This document shows positions 7,399 to 16,309 of a DNA stretch of 64,000 nucleotides, piece by piece. Numbering within the stretch: position 1 is the stretch's first letter; every line of letters starts with the position of its first letter. The translations under genes were made by a program, and so were the position numbers. The notes beneath the pieces are model-generated. The model worked only from the letters and a program-made list of their open reading frames with translations. It made no database searches and was not told where the DNA came from. Location: the NCBI GenBank assembly GCA_025997475.1, contig BNUQ01000002.1, forward strand, positions 1 through 64,000. The letters are read 5' to 3'. This DNA is from Planctomycetales bacterium. GTDB taxonomy: Bacteria; Planctomycetota; SZUA-567.

Positions 7399-9636
7399 AT
7401 GAGCGAAATCTCGCGCGCCGACGCCATTCGTGAACGGCTGTCGCATTTGGAATTAACGCCGGTTTTTTCCCGCGACCAACGTCCGTCGAAGCGCCTGTTG
7501 CTGGCGCTCGCGCTTTACGCGGTGTTGTTGGCGGTGCCGCTGTTGTGGGCGCGGACGGCGGCGGACCTTGCCGTCGGAATGACCGCGCGCGCCGACTTGG
7601 TCAGCCGCGTCGCCTTCGATTGGCAACCGTCCGCCGCGCACAACTATCCGGTTTTTCACGAAGTAGCCCTCGACGAATGGACGGAAAGCGTCGTCGCGTC
7701 GTTGGAGCAGTTGCTCTATTTGGCGCGCAACACCGACGCGGGCGATTTGGTCAAGCGCGTCGCGCCGCTGATTAAAATCAACCGCGACGACGCCGAGCTC
7801 GTCCGCAATTACGCCGCCTCCCCTGCCCTGCGACAAGATTTGCTGGAGCCGCTCCGCGCCGTGTTGGCGCGGCGTTTTTACCGGCACGGCGTCGTTCGCG
7901 CCGACGACTACGACCGCCTCAAAAAGCGGGAGATTCTCCGCATTTTCAATCAACGCGGCGAACCGGAGCGCGACGTTTTGCTCAACGCCGACGAAATGCC
8001 GCTGATTGCCGGACAACTCGCGCCGGACTTGCACAAGGCGTTCGGCGATTATTTAACCGCGGTGCCGCCGGAAGCGCGTCCGGCGTTGGTCGAGGTTCTC
8101 ACGCAAATTATCGCCCGCAATCCGACGCTGATTTACGACGCCGCGCTCACCCGCGCCGCCGACCGCAACGCGCGCGCGCATACGCGCATCGCCGCCGACC
8201 GGTTGCTCGTCGTGCGCGGAACTCGCCTCAGTCACGACGATTTCGGCAAAATCGTCGCCGAACGGCAGGCGTGGCAAGCGACGCAAAAATTGTGGCGCCG
8301 CGCCGCCGAAGCGGCGGCGGTGGTGGCGTTAATTTTCCTATTGGTTTTAACTTACACGCAACTGTTTTATCATCGGGTCGGCAACTACCACCGCGCGCAT
8401 CGATTATTCGGCGCGGGCGTAATTGCGTTGTTGATAACGGTAATCGCTTGCGTGGAAATGCATTACGGCGTGGCGTTGCATCTCACGCCGATTGGCGTGC
8501 TCGCCGGTATCATCGCGCTCAGTTGCGGCGCCGGCGCCGGCACGTTGAGCGTGATGTTTTTCTGTCTGCTCCTCATCGTCGCCGGCACGCGCCAATTTGA
8601 AGCGCTGACGATGTTTATGGCGGGCGGCGCGGCGTTCGCACTCCGGTTGCCGTTGCAACGTTTTCGGATGGGAATGACCAAAAACGCGCTGTTTAGCGCG
8701 CTTGTCGGCATCGCGACGGGCTGGCTTTACACGTTCAGCGTCGGCGCGGTGGCGGTCGGATTTTCCGGCTGGGAGGATTGGCTCGACGCGGGACTGATTT
8801 TGACGCGCGGCGCTTGGGCGGCGGCGAGTTGGCTCGTCTCGATAGTCGTCGTTTTGTCGCTGTTGCGGTTCGCGAAAAGATTGTTCGGCGTGACCAACAA
8901 CATCATTTTGCAGGACTATCAGGAACACCCGTTATTGAACAAATTAAAGGCGTTCGCGCCCGGCACTTATGCGCACTGCTCGGTGGTGTCGGTGTTGGCG
9001 GAGGCGGGCGCGCGGGCGGTGGGCGCCAACGAAACGTTGTGCCGGATTGCCTGTATGTATCACGACATCGGCAAGTTGATGAAGCCGCAGTATTTTGCCG
9101 AAAACGAACAGGGTTTTAGCCGCCACGACACGCTGTCGCCGTATATGAGCAACGTCATTATTATCAGCCACGTCAAAGACGGCGTGGAAATGGCGCGTCT
9201 GCACAACTTGCCGCCGGAAATTATCGACGTTGTCGCGCAACATCACGGCACGACGAACACGGAATTTTTTCTGCGGCGCGCCGAGGAAGAACGCGCGGCG
9301 CAGGAGAAAATGCGGCTTGAAATGAAAATCGACGGTCCGGCGGCGCCGCCGGTGGAAAAATGGCTGTTCCGCTACCCCGGTCCGCGTCCGCAGACGATTG
9401 AGGCGGCGATAATTATGGTGGCGGATTCGCTCGAAGCGGCGAGTCGGTCGCTCAGCAAGCCCACGCCGGCGCGCCTGCGCGACCTCGTGCAAAAAATCGC
9501 CTACGGCAAAATGCAACACGAACAATTAGACGAAAGCGGCTTGACTTTCGCGGAACTGCGCCGCGCGATGGACGCGATGACCTCGCTACTCGTTAGCACC
9601 TCCCACTCGCGGGTCAGTTACGACAAGAAAAAATAA
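7399..9636 (+). CDS. pgpH: 7TM-HD phosphodiesterase, PgpH/YqfF type
   Basis: 745 residues with the full PgpH architecture: one N-terminal membrane segment (~residues 30-52), a large extracytoplasmic 7TMR-HDED domain (~60-300), a block of transmembrane helices (~305-490) and a cytoplasmic HD domain (~510-720). Metal-binding motifs are visible: TYAHCSV, MYHDIGK (His-Asp near residue 555), VAQHHGT and IMVADSLEAASR. The family hydrolyses cyclic di-AMP to pApA and so tunes osmolyte and cell-wall homeostasis. AGGA lies 10 nt before the ATG. In many genomes ybeY follows pgpH; here it does not. Length is normal. Confidence 0.93.
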   Translation: MSEISRADAIRERLSHLELTPVFSRDQRPSKRLLLALALYAVLLAVPLLWARTAADLAVGMTARADLVSRVAFDWQPSAAHNYPVFHEVALDEWTESVVASLEQLLYLARNTDAGDLVKRVAPLIKINRDDAELVRNYAASPALRQDLLEPLRAVLARRFYRHGVVRADDYDRLKKREILRIFNQRGEPERDVLLNADEMPLIAGQLAPDLHKAFGDYLTAVPPEARPALVEVLTQIIARNPTLIYDAALTRAADRNARAHTRIAADRLLVVRGTRLSHDDFGKIVAERQAWQATQKLWRRAAEAAAVVALIFLLVLTYTQLFYHRVGNYHRAHRLFGAGVIALLITVIACVEMHYGVALHLTPIGVLAGIIALSCGAGAGTLSVMFFCLLLIVAGTRQFEALTMFMAGGAAFALRLPLQRFRMGMTKNALFSALVGIATGWLYTFSVGAVAVGFSGWEDWLDAGLILTRGAWAAASWLVSIVVVLSLLRFAKRLFGVTNNIILQDYQEHPLLNKLKAFAPGTYAHCSVVSVLAEAGARAVGANETLCRIACMYHDIGKLMKPQYFAENEQGFSRHDTLSPYMSNVIIISHVKDGVEMARLHNLPPEIIDVVAQHHGTTNTEFFLRRAEEERAAQEKMRLEMKIDGPAAPPVEKWLFRYPGPRPQTIEAAIIMVADSLEAASRSLSKPTPARLRDLVQKIAYGKMQHEQLDESGLTFAELRRAMDAMTSLLVSTSHSRVSYDKKK

Positions 9637-9644
9637 GGCGTCAA

Positions 9645-9725
9645 ATGCGTAAAATTTGCCATACCGTCGTTACCGGCGACAGCCGGCAATTGAGCCAAAT
9701 CGCCGCCGGCGCGGCGTTGCGGTAG
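9645..9725 (+). other. 26-codon open frame between pgpH and the DUF5618 gene (possible gene remnant)
   Basis: A short frame (ATG at 9645, TAG at 9723) encoding MRKICHTVVTGDSRQL followed by SQIAAGAALR. The TGDSRQL stretch resembles the start of some DNA adenine methylases (GDSR..L before the TSPPY motif), but nothing downstream continues such a gene. It may be a remnant or chance. Confidence 0.2.
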
Positions 9726-9752
9726 AAAAGACGAATTAACCACGGAGACGTT

Positions 9753-10244
9753 ATGTCCATCAAGGACGAGCAGGAAGCGGAGAAGCAAGACGCGCACTAC
9801 GAGGCGGCGCGTTATTTGCGCAACGCCGAAGACACTTTGAAAAAAGCCGGTCAGGACGGCAAGTGGTTTGCCGATAAAAAATACGTGTCGGTCGCGTGCG
9901 GCACGGCGTATTTGGGCGTGTTGTTGGCGATGGACGCGATTTTCAAGTTGCGCGACGTGAAGCCGCCGAAAGGCAATTGGCGCGAGTCGATTAAATATTA
10001 CCTTGAAAACGCCGCGAAAATCGACGGGCGTTTGGCGCGCGACCTGCACACCGCCTATGAGATTTTACACATTGACGGTTATTACGAGGGAATTCTGAAA
10101 ATATCGACCATTCGCGACGGTTTTGAAATTGCTTATGACATTATCGAGCGCATTTGTCCTGAACGGGAATTGACGGACGAAGAGTATAAGGCGCGGCGAC
10201 GGCGCGGTTCGTGGGTCGGGCGCTTGGCGGCGTGGCTGTTTTGA
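9753..10244 (+). CDS. DUF5618 family protein (HEPN-like helical protein)
   Basis: 163 residues, all-helical in appearance. The signature YEAARYLRNAEDTLKKAG .. DKKYVSVACGTAYLGVLLAMD .. LHTAYEILHIDGYYEG .. GFEIAYDIIERI matches the DUF5618 pattern I know from Bacteroidetes and other anaerobes. These are HEPN-like proteins of unknown function, sometimes near toxin or nucleic-acid-processing genes. I cannot place a canonical R-x4-6-H catalytic motif with certainty. The C-terminus is basic (KARRRRGSW). No obvious antitoxin partner is adjacent. Confidence 0.65.
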   Translation: MSIKDEQEAEKQDAHYEAARYLRNAEDTLKKAGQDGKWFADKKYVSVACGTAYLGVLLAMDAIFKLRDVKPPKGNWRESIKYYLENAAKIDGRLARDLHTAYEILHIDGYYEGILKISTIRDGFEIAYDIIERICPERELTDEEYKARRRRGSWVGRLAAWLF

Positions 10245-10317
10245 TAAATTCGTTTAACTCTTTAATTTTATAATTCTTAATCGGTAGTGGCTCCGACTTT
10301 GTCGAAAGGACTAATGT

Positions 10318-12045
10318 ATGAAAGCCGTCAACGAAGGCATCGCCAACCTGCGGGAAAAAGGGCGCAAAATTATCACCGAAGACCGGCGTTTGCTCGCCGC
10401 CCCCGGACTGATGAAAGCCGCCGGCGTCATCGACACGCTCGCCGACTTGAAAAAGCCGCTCGTTACCGTCGTCAATTCCTACTCGACGCAAATCCCCGGA
10501 CACGCGCACCTCAACGTCATCGGCGAAACCGTCGTCGCGGCGCTGAAAAAACTCGGTTGCAACGTCTGGTATGTCAACCTCGGCGGCGCGGTGTGCGACG
10601 GCATCGCAATGGGACACTTCGGGATGAAATACTCGCTCCCGTCCCGCGAACTCATCACCGACCAAATCGAAACGCTCCTCGCCGCGCACCCGTGCGACGG
10701 TTGGCTCGGCATCGGCAACTGCGACAAAATCGTCCCCGGAATGTTGAACGCAATGGCGCGCGTCAATTTGCCCGCCGTGTATTTGTCGGGCGGCGCGATG
10801 CTCGCCGGTCGGTGCGGCGAAGACCTCATCACCATTTTTGAAGCCGTCGGCAAAAACGCCGTCGGCAAGATGAGCGACGCCGACCTCGACGCGCTGGCGA
10901 TGCGCGCGCTCCCCGGTTGCGGTTCGTGCGCCGGAATGTTCACCGCCAATTCGATGAACTGTCTCGCCGAAGTGCTGGGCTTGGCGTTGCCGGGCAACGG
11001 CACGATTACCGCCGAAGTGTGGGCGGACAAGAAAAAGACGAAAACGAAAATCAACCCCGACCGCCTCGCGTTGGCGCGCGCCGCGGCGCAAACGTTGCTC
11101 CGCGTGGTCGAGAAAAATCTGCGCCCGCTCGATATTATCAACGAAGCGGCGTTGACGAACGCGCTGATTGCGGATATGGCGATGGGCGGCAGTTCCAACA
11201 CGATTTTGCACACTTTGGCGTTGGCGAAAGCGGCGGGCGTCAAATTCGATTTGCGCCGCATTAACGCAATTTCGCGCACGACGCCGTGTCTGTGCAAAGT
11301 CGCGCCGTCGCGCCCGGAAGTGCATATCGAGGACTTGCACCGCGTCGGCGGCATCGCGGCGATTTTGCGCGAAGTCAAAAAAGTCGCGCCGTTTGCCGAC
11401 CGTCTGCCGACCGTGTCCGGCGAGTGGCGCCAAGCGCTCGCGACCGCGCCGGCGGCGGACGGCGACATTATCCGCACGGTGAAAAAACCGTTCACGGCGG
11501 ACGGCGGCTTGGCGGTGCTGTTCGGCAATCTCGCGCCAGACGGCGCGGTGGTGAAGACGGCGGGCGTCGAGGAGGCGATGAAAACTTTCACCGGACCGGC
11601 GGTGGTTTTCGACTCGCAAGACGCGGCGTTCGCCGGCATTTTGCGCGGCAAAGTCAAAGACGGCGACGTGGCGGTGGTGCGTTACGAAGGACCGCGCGGC
11701 GGACCGGGAATGCAAGAAATGTTGTCGCCGACGGCGGCGTTGGTCGGCGCGGGCGTCAAAGCGGCGCTCATCACCGACGGGCGTTTTTCGGGCGGCACGC
11801 GGGGCTTGTGCATCGGACACGTGTCGCCGGAAGCGGCGGCGGGCGGCGTTATCGCGGCGGTGAAAGACGGCGATACTATTGAAATCGACACGCATAAAAA
11901 TTTATTGCGCCTTGACGTGAGCGACAAAAAAATCGCCAAACGCCTAAAAAAATTGCCGCCGTTCGCGACCAAAATCAAAGGCGGCTGGCTCGCGCGTTAC
12001 GCCGCCCACGCGACCAGCGCCAGCAACGGCGGCGCGATGGAGTAA
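10318..12045 (+). CDS. ilvD: Dihydroxy-acid dehydratase
   Basis: A 575-residue Fe-S dehydratase converting 2,3-dihydroxy-isovalerate or -methylvalerate to the 2-oxoacids of valine/isoleucine synthesis. Hallmarks: [43 protein letters not shown] (cluster Cys about residue 135), [18 protein letters not shown] (second cluster Cys), [27 protein letters not shown] and [11 protein letters not shown]. The start has AAAGGA 7 nt upstream. The ilvA gene at 36.8 kb belongs to the same branched-chain network but is not linked; no other ilv gene is adjacent. Confidence 0.97.
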   Translation: MKAVNEGIANLREKGRKIITEDRRLLAAPGLMKAAGVIDTLADLKKPLVTVVNSYSTQIPGHAHLNVIGETVVAALKKLGCNVWYVNLGGAVCDGIAMGHFGMKYSLPSRELITDQIETLLAAHPCDGWLGIGNCDKIVPGMLNAMARVNLPAVYLSGGAMLAGRCGEDLITIFEAVGKNAVGKMSDADLDALAMRALPGCGSCAGMFTANSMNCLAEVLGLALPGNGTITAEVWADKKKTKTKINPDRLALARAAAQTLLRVVEKNLRPLDIINEAALTNALIADMAMGGSSNTILHTLALAKAAGVKFDLRRINAISRTTPCLCKVAPSRPEVHIEDLHRVGGIAAILREVKKVAPFADRLPTVSGEWRQALATAPAADGDIIRTVKKPFTADGGLAVLFGNLAPDGAVVKTAGVEEAMKTFTGPAVVFDSQDAAFAGILRGKVKDGDVAVVRYEGPRGGPGMQEMLSPTAALVGAGVKAALITDGRFSGGTRGLCIGHVSPEAAAGGVIAAVKDGDTIEIDTHKNLLRLDVSDKKIAKRLKKLPPFATKIKGGWLARYAAHATSASNGGAME

Positions 12046-12089
12046 GTCGATATAGTAGTTTGATTTTTAGAAATGAACCGCGTCAGACC

Positions 12090-12182
12090 GTAATTAAAAA
12101 TTACAAATTAAAAATATCGGAAGTCGCTTCGCTCCACTAAAATTGCAGAGCGAAGCGACAACCGCAATTTTTAATTGGTAAT
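12090..12182. repeat. Foldback intergenic repeat, AATTAAAAATTACAA type
   Basis: AATTAAAAATTACAAATTA arm, a GTCGCTTCGCTCC / GAGCGAAGCGAC palindromic centre, then a TTTTTAATTGGTAATTT arm. It separates ilvD from the ketoacyl synthase gene. Confidence 0.7.
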
Positions 12183-12207
12183 TTATCAAAAGAAAAAGAG
12201 TCCCGCT

Positions 12208-13245
12208 ATGTTATTTCATAATGCCGCGTTGTTGGCGGTTGCCGCCGAAATTCCGCCGCGTGTCGTCGCCTCGGCGGCAATTGAAAACGAACTCGCGCCG
12301 GTTTATGAGCGGCTGAAACTTCCCGCCGGTCGTTTGGAATTGATGAGCGGCATCCGCGAACGGCGCTTTTGGCACGACGGGATGCGTCCCAGCCGCGCCG
12401 CCGCGCTGGCGGGCGAAAAAGCGCTCGCCGCCGCCGGTCTGCCGCGCGAAAAAATCGGCTGTCTGATTAACGCCTCCGTTTGCCGCGATTTTATGGAACC
12501 GGCGACCGCGTCGCTCGCGCACCACCTTTTGGGCTTGTCGGCGCGTTGTCAAATTTTCGATTTGTCGAACGCCTGCCTCGGCGTGCTGAACGCCGTTTGC
12601 CAATTGGCGGCAATGCTCGACCTCGGCATTATCGACGCCGGTTTAATCGTCGCCGGCGAAGTCGCCGAACCGCTCCATCGCGCCACCATCAAAAAACTGC
12701 TTGCCGATAAAACCCTCACGCGCCAATCCATCAAAAATCATTTCGCCAGTTTGACCATCGGTTCCGGCGCGGTCGGCGTGGTCGTGGCGAATCGGCAAAA
12801 ATTCGGCGGACACAAAATCCTCGGCGGCGCGGGACTGACCAATTCCGCCGCCAATAAACTCTGCCGCGAAGACACGGCTGAAATATCCGCCGCCGGACCG
12901 TTGATGGCGACCGACAGCGAAAAATTGCTTCGCGCCGGTTGCGAACTTGCCGCCGAAACGTGGCGGTTAGCCGCCGCCGAACTCGGTTGGACTAACGACA
13001 CGCCCGACCGCTTTTTCACGCATCAAGTCGGCTCGGCGCACAGTAAATTATTATTTGAGTCGCTCGGCTTGGACGCGGCGAAGGACTTTCCGACTTATCC
13101 GCGCTACGGCAACACCGGCGCGGCGGCGTTGCCGACGGCGCTCGCGACGGCGATGACCGAAAAACCGTTCGCCGCCGGTGAAAAAATCGCCCTGCTCGGC
13201 ATCGGTTCGGGACTGTCCAGTATGATGCTCGGCGTGGAAATGTAG
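12208..13245 (+). CDS. 3-oxoacyl-ACP synthase III family (OleA/FabH-like)
   Basis: 345 residues of the thiolase-fold ketoacyl synthase III family, condensing acyl thioesters. The active site is complete: Cys123 in SNACLG, His272 in THQVG and Asn302 in YGNTGAAALP. The N-terminal SGIRERRFW and CRDFMEPATA segments resemble OleA-like and PVC-type KAS III more than classical FabH; the EPATA Glu fits the OleA glutamate. OleA joins two acyl-CoAs head to head in long-chain olefin formation, but no oleB/C/D neighbours are seen here, so substrate is open. Start: ATG at 12208; a TTG start 33 nt earlier is possible but lies in the repeat. Confidence 0.8.
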   Translation: MLFHNAALLAVAAEIPPRVVASAAIENELAPVYERLKLPAGRLELMSGIRERRFWHDGMRPSRAAALAGEKALAAAGLPREKIGCLINASVCRDFMEPATASLAHHLLGLSARCQIFDLSNACLGVLNAVCQLAAMLDLGIIDAGLIVAGEVAEPLHRATIKKLLADKTLTRQSIKNHFASLTIGSGAVGVVVANRQKFGGHKILGGAGLTNSAANKLCREDTAEISAAGPLMATDSEKLLRAGCELAAETWRLAAAELGWTNDTPDRFFTHQVGSAHSKLLFESLGLDAAKDFPTYPRYGNTGAAALPTALATAMTEKPFAAGEKIALLGIGSGLSSMMLGVEM

Positions 13246-13288
13246 GACAATTTAAGCATTAAAAATTACGAAACCGCGATTGACGGCG

Positions 13289-13472
13289 GCTCTATTCAAT
13301 TGCCACGCCCTTTAGCGCGTGGTCGGCACTCTCTCTGAAATGGGCTTTAGCCCAAACAAAGATTCGGCTAAAGCCGATTGAATGAAACCATATCTTTAAT
13401 TTTGGGCTAAAGCCCTTTTGTTTTTTTTTGCCCGCCAACCACGCCTTAAAAGGCGTGGCAATTGAATAGAGC
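13289..13472. repeat. GCTCTATTCAATTGCC foldback element (copy 3)
   Basis: A 184-bp element with ends GCTCTATTCAATTGCCACGC and GCGTGGCAATTGAATAGAGC, nested GGGCTTTAGCCC and CGGCTAAAGCCG palindromes, and a longer inner arm than copy 2. Confidence 0.9.
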
Positions 13473-13507
13473 AACTGCACTCCATAACCAATCGCGTTGT
13501 GTCAAAT

Positions 13508-13541
13508 AAAAAACGCCGCGCACGATTGGCGCGGCGTTTTT
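13508..13541. terminator. Bidirectional terminator
   Basis: A-run, stem ACGCCGCGC / GCGCGGCGT with loop ACGATTG, then a T-run. It is symmetrical and could terminate both strands. It lies after the ketoacyl synthase and its repeat. Confidence 0.8.
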
Positions 13542-13544
13542 ACT

Positions 13545-13816
13545 TCGGTTAAGGACATAAAATGTGGTTACGCGGTTACATTTATGGACTCTTTAATGTC
13601 AAGGTTAATATCAAGCCGCGCGCCCGACGGCGACGACGCGGAATTTTGCGAGTGCGCCGCCATTTCCCCGCGGTATAAACGGCGCAAAAAACGTCGGGGA
13701 AATTTAATTCGTATTTTTTAATTCGTAATTCGTCATTACTCCGGCGGCAAGCCCTTGTTTCCGGCGGGGCAACGCCTACGCTTCATCGTTCATTTTATTT
13801 TTGGGACCGGCTACCG
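13545..13816. other. Leader region before cheX; no firm gene
   Basis: About 270 bp. A 38-codon frame at 13562-13678 (starting MWLRGYIYGLF, with an Arg-rich end) has an AAGGA motif 6 nt before its ATG, but no recognisable family and a composition like shadow frames. The rest holds an AATTCGTATTTTTTAATTCG arm and probably the cheX promoter. Confidence 0.3.
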
Positions 13817-14326
13817 ATGGATAATTCTATGCGGCTATTGCAAATGGACGAGCGGTTGGTGGGAGTTTTAATCAAAGCGACGCGCGACGGCTTGGCGATG
13901 GGCGGAATGAAGCCGATACCAATGGGCGTCGGTCGTCGCTTCGTCTGTTCGCGCGACGTAACGGCGATTATCGGGTGCGTCGGGGCGAGTTCCGGCTCGG
14001 TGTTTATCAACTGCTCGAAAGAGTGCGCGACTTTTATGGCAAGCAAAATGCTGGGCGAAGAGCGTAAGTCGCTCGACAACGCGGTGCTTGACGGCATCTG
14101 CGAAATTGCCAACATTATCGCCGGACAAACGAAAGCGCTGTTGTCCACGACCGAGTTTAAGTTTGAGCGCATCAGCACGCCGGCGGTGGTGGTCGGGTCG
14201 AATTATTTGGTGTCGCATTACAAGGGCGCGACGACGGTGAGTTTGGACTTTGAAATGGAAGGCGTGCCGGCGTCGGTAACGGAAGATATGACGTTCACGG
14301 TGGCGATGTTCTTGGTGAAAATTTAA
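13817..14326 (+). CDS. cheX: Chemotaxis protein CheX (CheY-P phosphatase)
   Basis: A 169-residue CheC/CheX/FliY-type phosphatase that dephosphorylates CheY-P to reset flagellar switching. The family catalytic ExxN motif is seen in LDGICEIANIIAGQTKALL (Glu ~96, Asn ~99), followed by the conserved Gly-rich beta region and a C-terminal VTEDMTFTVAMFLVKI strand. CheX proteins carry one such motif and usually dimerise. No other che gene is adjacent; fliY/N and fliM lie 2-4 kb downstream on the other strand. There is no clear ribosome-binding site. Confidence 0.85.
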   Translation: MDNSMRLLQMDERLVGVLIKATRDGLAMGGMKPIPMGVGRRFVCSRDVTAIIGCVGASSGSVFINCSKECATFMASKMLGEERKSLDNAVLDGICEIANIIAGQTKALLSTTEFKFERISTPAVVVGSNYLVSHYKGATTVSLDFEMEGVPASVTEDMTFTVAMFLVKI

Positions 14327-14335
14327 TTTGAGAAA

Positions 14336-14700
14336 GGGGGCGAATTGGTCTCGACTGAATGGAGGATGACTTGGTTGCGCGCCGCAGTTAGTCGGTTGGC
14401 TGCGTAAAAAGCCGACTAAAAAACAAATGCTGAAGATTATAACGACAGCGACTACGCTATGGCTGCTTAATTAAAAGCGCCCCGACGTTTCTTGACGCCG
14501 ATAGGGAAAAGGTCGGACAATATCGGATAAGCGGTTGCCGGGTCTGTTGAAAGCCGGCGATTGACGAAAATCAAATTCAAATAGCGACCGGAGTTCGTCG
14601 GAAAGACCGCCGGAAGCGAAACTAATTTTCCGACTACGCGCGTAGAAGCCACTTCGGATTTCATCTCAGGACGCGGGTTCGATTCCCGCCGCCTCCACCA
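14336..14700 (+). ncRNA. ssrA: Transfer-messenger RNA
   Basis: The 5' end GGGGGCG pairs with the 3' CGCCTCC of the tRNA-like end, which finishes GGTTCGATTCCCGCCGCC..ACCA with encoded CCA. The tag reading frame starts at the resume codon GCT (14429) and ends TAA (14470), giving AEDYNDSDYAMAA, a typical acidic-then-hydrophobic proteolysis tag. The one-piece RNA is ~365 nt. It rescues ribosomes stalled on non-stop mRNAs together with SmpB (not in this window). A strong terminator follows immediately. Confidence 0.93.
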
Positions 14701-14709
14701 TTTACCCCC

Positions 14710-14744
14710 AAAAGACCGCCCGCAAACGGGCGGTCTTTTGTTTT
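14710..14744 (+). terminator. Terminator of tmRNA
   Basis: AAAAGACCGCCCG / CGGGCGGTCTTTT stem with a short CAAA loop and a following T-rich tail, 10 nt after the tmRNA CCA end. The symmetrical A/T flanks mean it may also serve the opposite-strand HEAT gene. Confidence 0.9.
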
Positions 14745-14787
14745 AGCGGCGGAAACACGCCGTTGACTACTCTCCGGCGCGGGGCGT

Positions 14788-15972
14788 TTATTGGGGCGGT
14801 AAATTCAGCGTCGGCAAATTGAGGGGCGCGACGGGGTCGATGGCGAAACTGGGATATTCGGGTTTGACGACATTGGCGTTGAAATCCGTCGCCGCGTGTT
14901 CCGCCGCGAACAACGTTAAAAATTCCGTCCATTGCGCGAGGTCGTCGCCGTAATCATGACCGGTCAATTCGCGCAGTCCGTTCAACGCCGTCAAACGCTC
15001 GTCCGGTTTAATCGGCTGTTTCAGCGCGTCGAGCAAAAACGGCGCGGCTTGCGCCGCCGGATATTTGCCGATTGCCGTCAGCGCCTCGCCGCGCAACGCC
15101 GGCGCGTTGCGGCACAATTCCGCCAGCGTGTCAAAATTTTCCGGTCGGGCAATTTTGCCGAGCGCCCGCACCGCCGCGCCGCGCACCTTTTCGTCGCGGT
15201 CGTTTCTCGCCGCGTCCGCCAGAACTTTTCCCGCCGCTTCGCCCGCGATTTCGCCGAGCGCCCACGCCGCTTCGCGGCGCGTTACGGTGTCGGCGTCTTG
15301 CAACAAGCGCCGTCCGATTAACTCGGCGCCGGCGAGGTCTTTCGTCAAACCGAGCCAGCGCACGTAACCGGACAACGGCGCGCGTTGATGGCGAAGTGCC
15401 GCTCGCGCCTGTTTGGTCAAACTTTGGCTGAACGTTTCGCTCGCCAAGCGGCGCAAACCGTCCGCCGCGCTGTGGCGCACCGCCGGTTCCGGGTCGGTCA
15501 ATAATTCTTCGAGCGTCGGTAAAATTTCCCGATTGCCGAGTTCCGCCAACAACGCGGCGGCGGCGGCGCGGCTTTTCGGACCGGCGGCGGTCAGCGCTTC
15601 GCACAGTTGCGGAATGGCGGAGTCGCCGGTTTGTTTGAGATACAAATAAGCGGCGCGTTTTTTCGCTTCGCTACCGGTGGCGTAACGACGAATGGCGGCG
15701 GCGATTTGCGCGGTTTGTTCCTGCCGGTTGGCGAGCGCCGCCTGATAGAGCGTCTGAATGAGCGTTTCCGGCACTTCTTGTCGTTTCAGTTCGATGAGCG
15801 CCGCCGCCGAAATATCGAAATTGTTCGCCGAAGTCGCGATTTTTTCTTTGACGATGGTTTCGCTTAAACCGGCCTCGACCATTGCCGCGATTTCGGCGTT
15901 GGTCAAGACCTCGTCCGCCGTCGCCGACCAGCCGCCGACGCAAAAGCCCAAAGTTATCAGCCAAGAACGCAT
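14788..15972 (-). CDS. Secreted HEAT-repeat protein
   Basis: 394 residues. Signal peptide MRSWLITLGFCVGGWSATAD, then a short helical segment (EVLTNAEIAAMVEAGLS..IVKEKI) that occurs in front of many PVC/proteobacterial secreted proteins. Residues ~100-350 contain HEAT units such as GDSAIPQLCEAL, PAVRHSAADGLRRL, REAAWALGEIAG and EKVRGAAVRALGKIA. There is no enzymatic motif and the C-terminus is Pro/Leu-rich. It resembles the HEAT protein at 4.2 kb in organisation but is not a close copy. Function unknown, presumably a periplasmic scaffold. Confidence 0.75.
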   Translation of the reverse strand: MRSWLITLGFCVGGWSATADEVLTNAEIAAMVEAGLSETIVKEKIATSANNFDISAAALIELKRQEVPETLIQTLYQAALANRQEQTAQIAAAIRRYATGSEAKKRAAYLYLKQTGDSAIPQLCEALTAAGPKSRAAAAALLAELGNREILPTLEELLTDPEPAVRHSAADGLRRLASETFSQSLTKQARAALRHQRAPLSGYVRWLGLTKDLAGAELIGRRLLQDADTVTRREAAWALGEIAGEAAGKVLADAARNDRDEKVRGAAVRALGKIARPENFDTLAELCRNAPALRGEALTAIGKYPAAQAAPFLLDALKQPIKPDERLTALNGLRELTGHDYGDDLAQWTEFLTLFAAEHAATDFNANVVKPEYPSFAIDPVAPLNLPTLNLPPQ

Positions 15973-16023
15973 ATTTTTCTCCCTTTTGATTTTTTCGCGG
16001 GCGATGAATTGCCCGACGCGGTT

Positions 16024-16212
16024 GCTCTATTCAATTGCCACGCGCTTTAGCGCGTGGTCGGCGTTTTCCTTGAAACAATGGGCTTTAGCCCAAAATAAAA
16101 AATGCGGTTTTATTCCATCGGCTTTAGCCGAAATTCTTTTTTCTTTGGGCTAAAGCCCATTTCTTTCTTGACCGCTAACCGCGCCCTAACGGGCGTGGCA
16201 ATTGAATAGAAC
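16024..16212. repeat. GCTCTATTCAATTGCC foldback element (copy 4)
   Basis: A 189-bp element with ends GCTCTATTCAATTGCCACGC and GGCGTGGCAATTGAATAGAAC (last bases diverged), and internal GGGCTTTAGCCC / GGGCTAAAGCCC blocks. It is followed by a TTCGTAATTTTTAATTCG arm up to ~16280. Confidence 0.88.
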
Positions 16213-16309
16213 ATTTCCAAGCGCACTAACCTTCGCTTCACTACGGTTTCGTAATTCGTAATTTTTAATTCGTAATTTTTACGCGCCGCCGTTAGCAATA
16301 AACTCCGAT

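Noticed and set aside
10141..11895. Long antisense open frame (584 codons) opposite ilvD
   Set aside because: It is a shadow of the GC-rich ilvD codon pattern: Arg/His-rich, no recognisable domain, and fully overlapped by a strongly conserved gene.
13562..13678. 38-codon frame with a good AAGGA site before cheX
   Set aside because: Arg-rich product with no recognisable homology; too short to support as a gene without conservation data.
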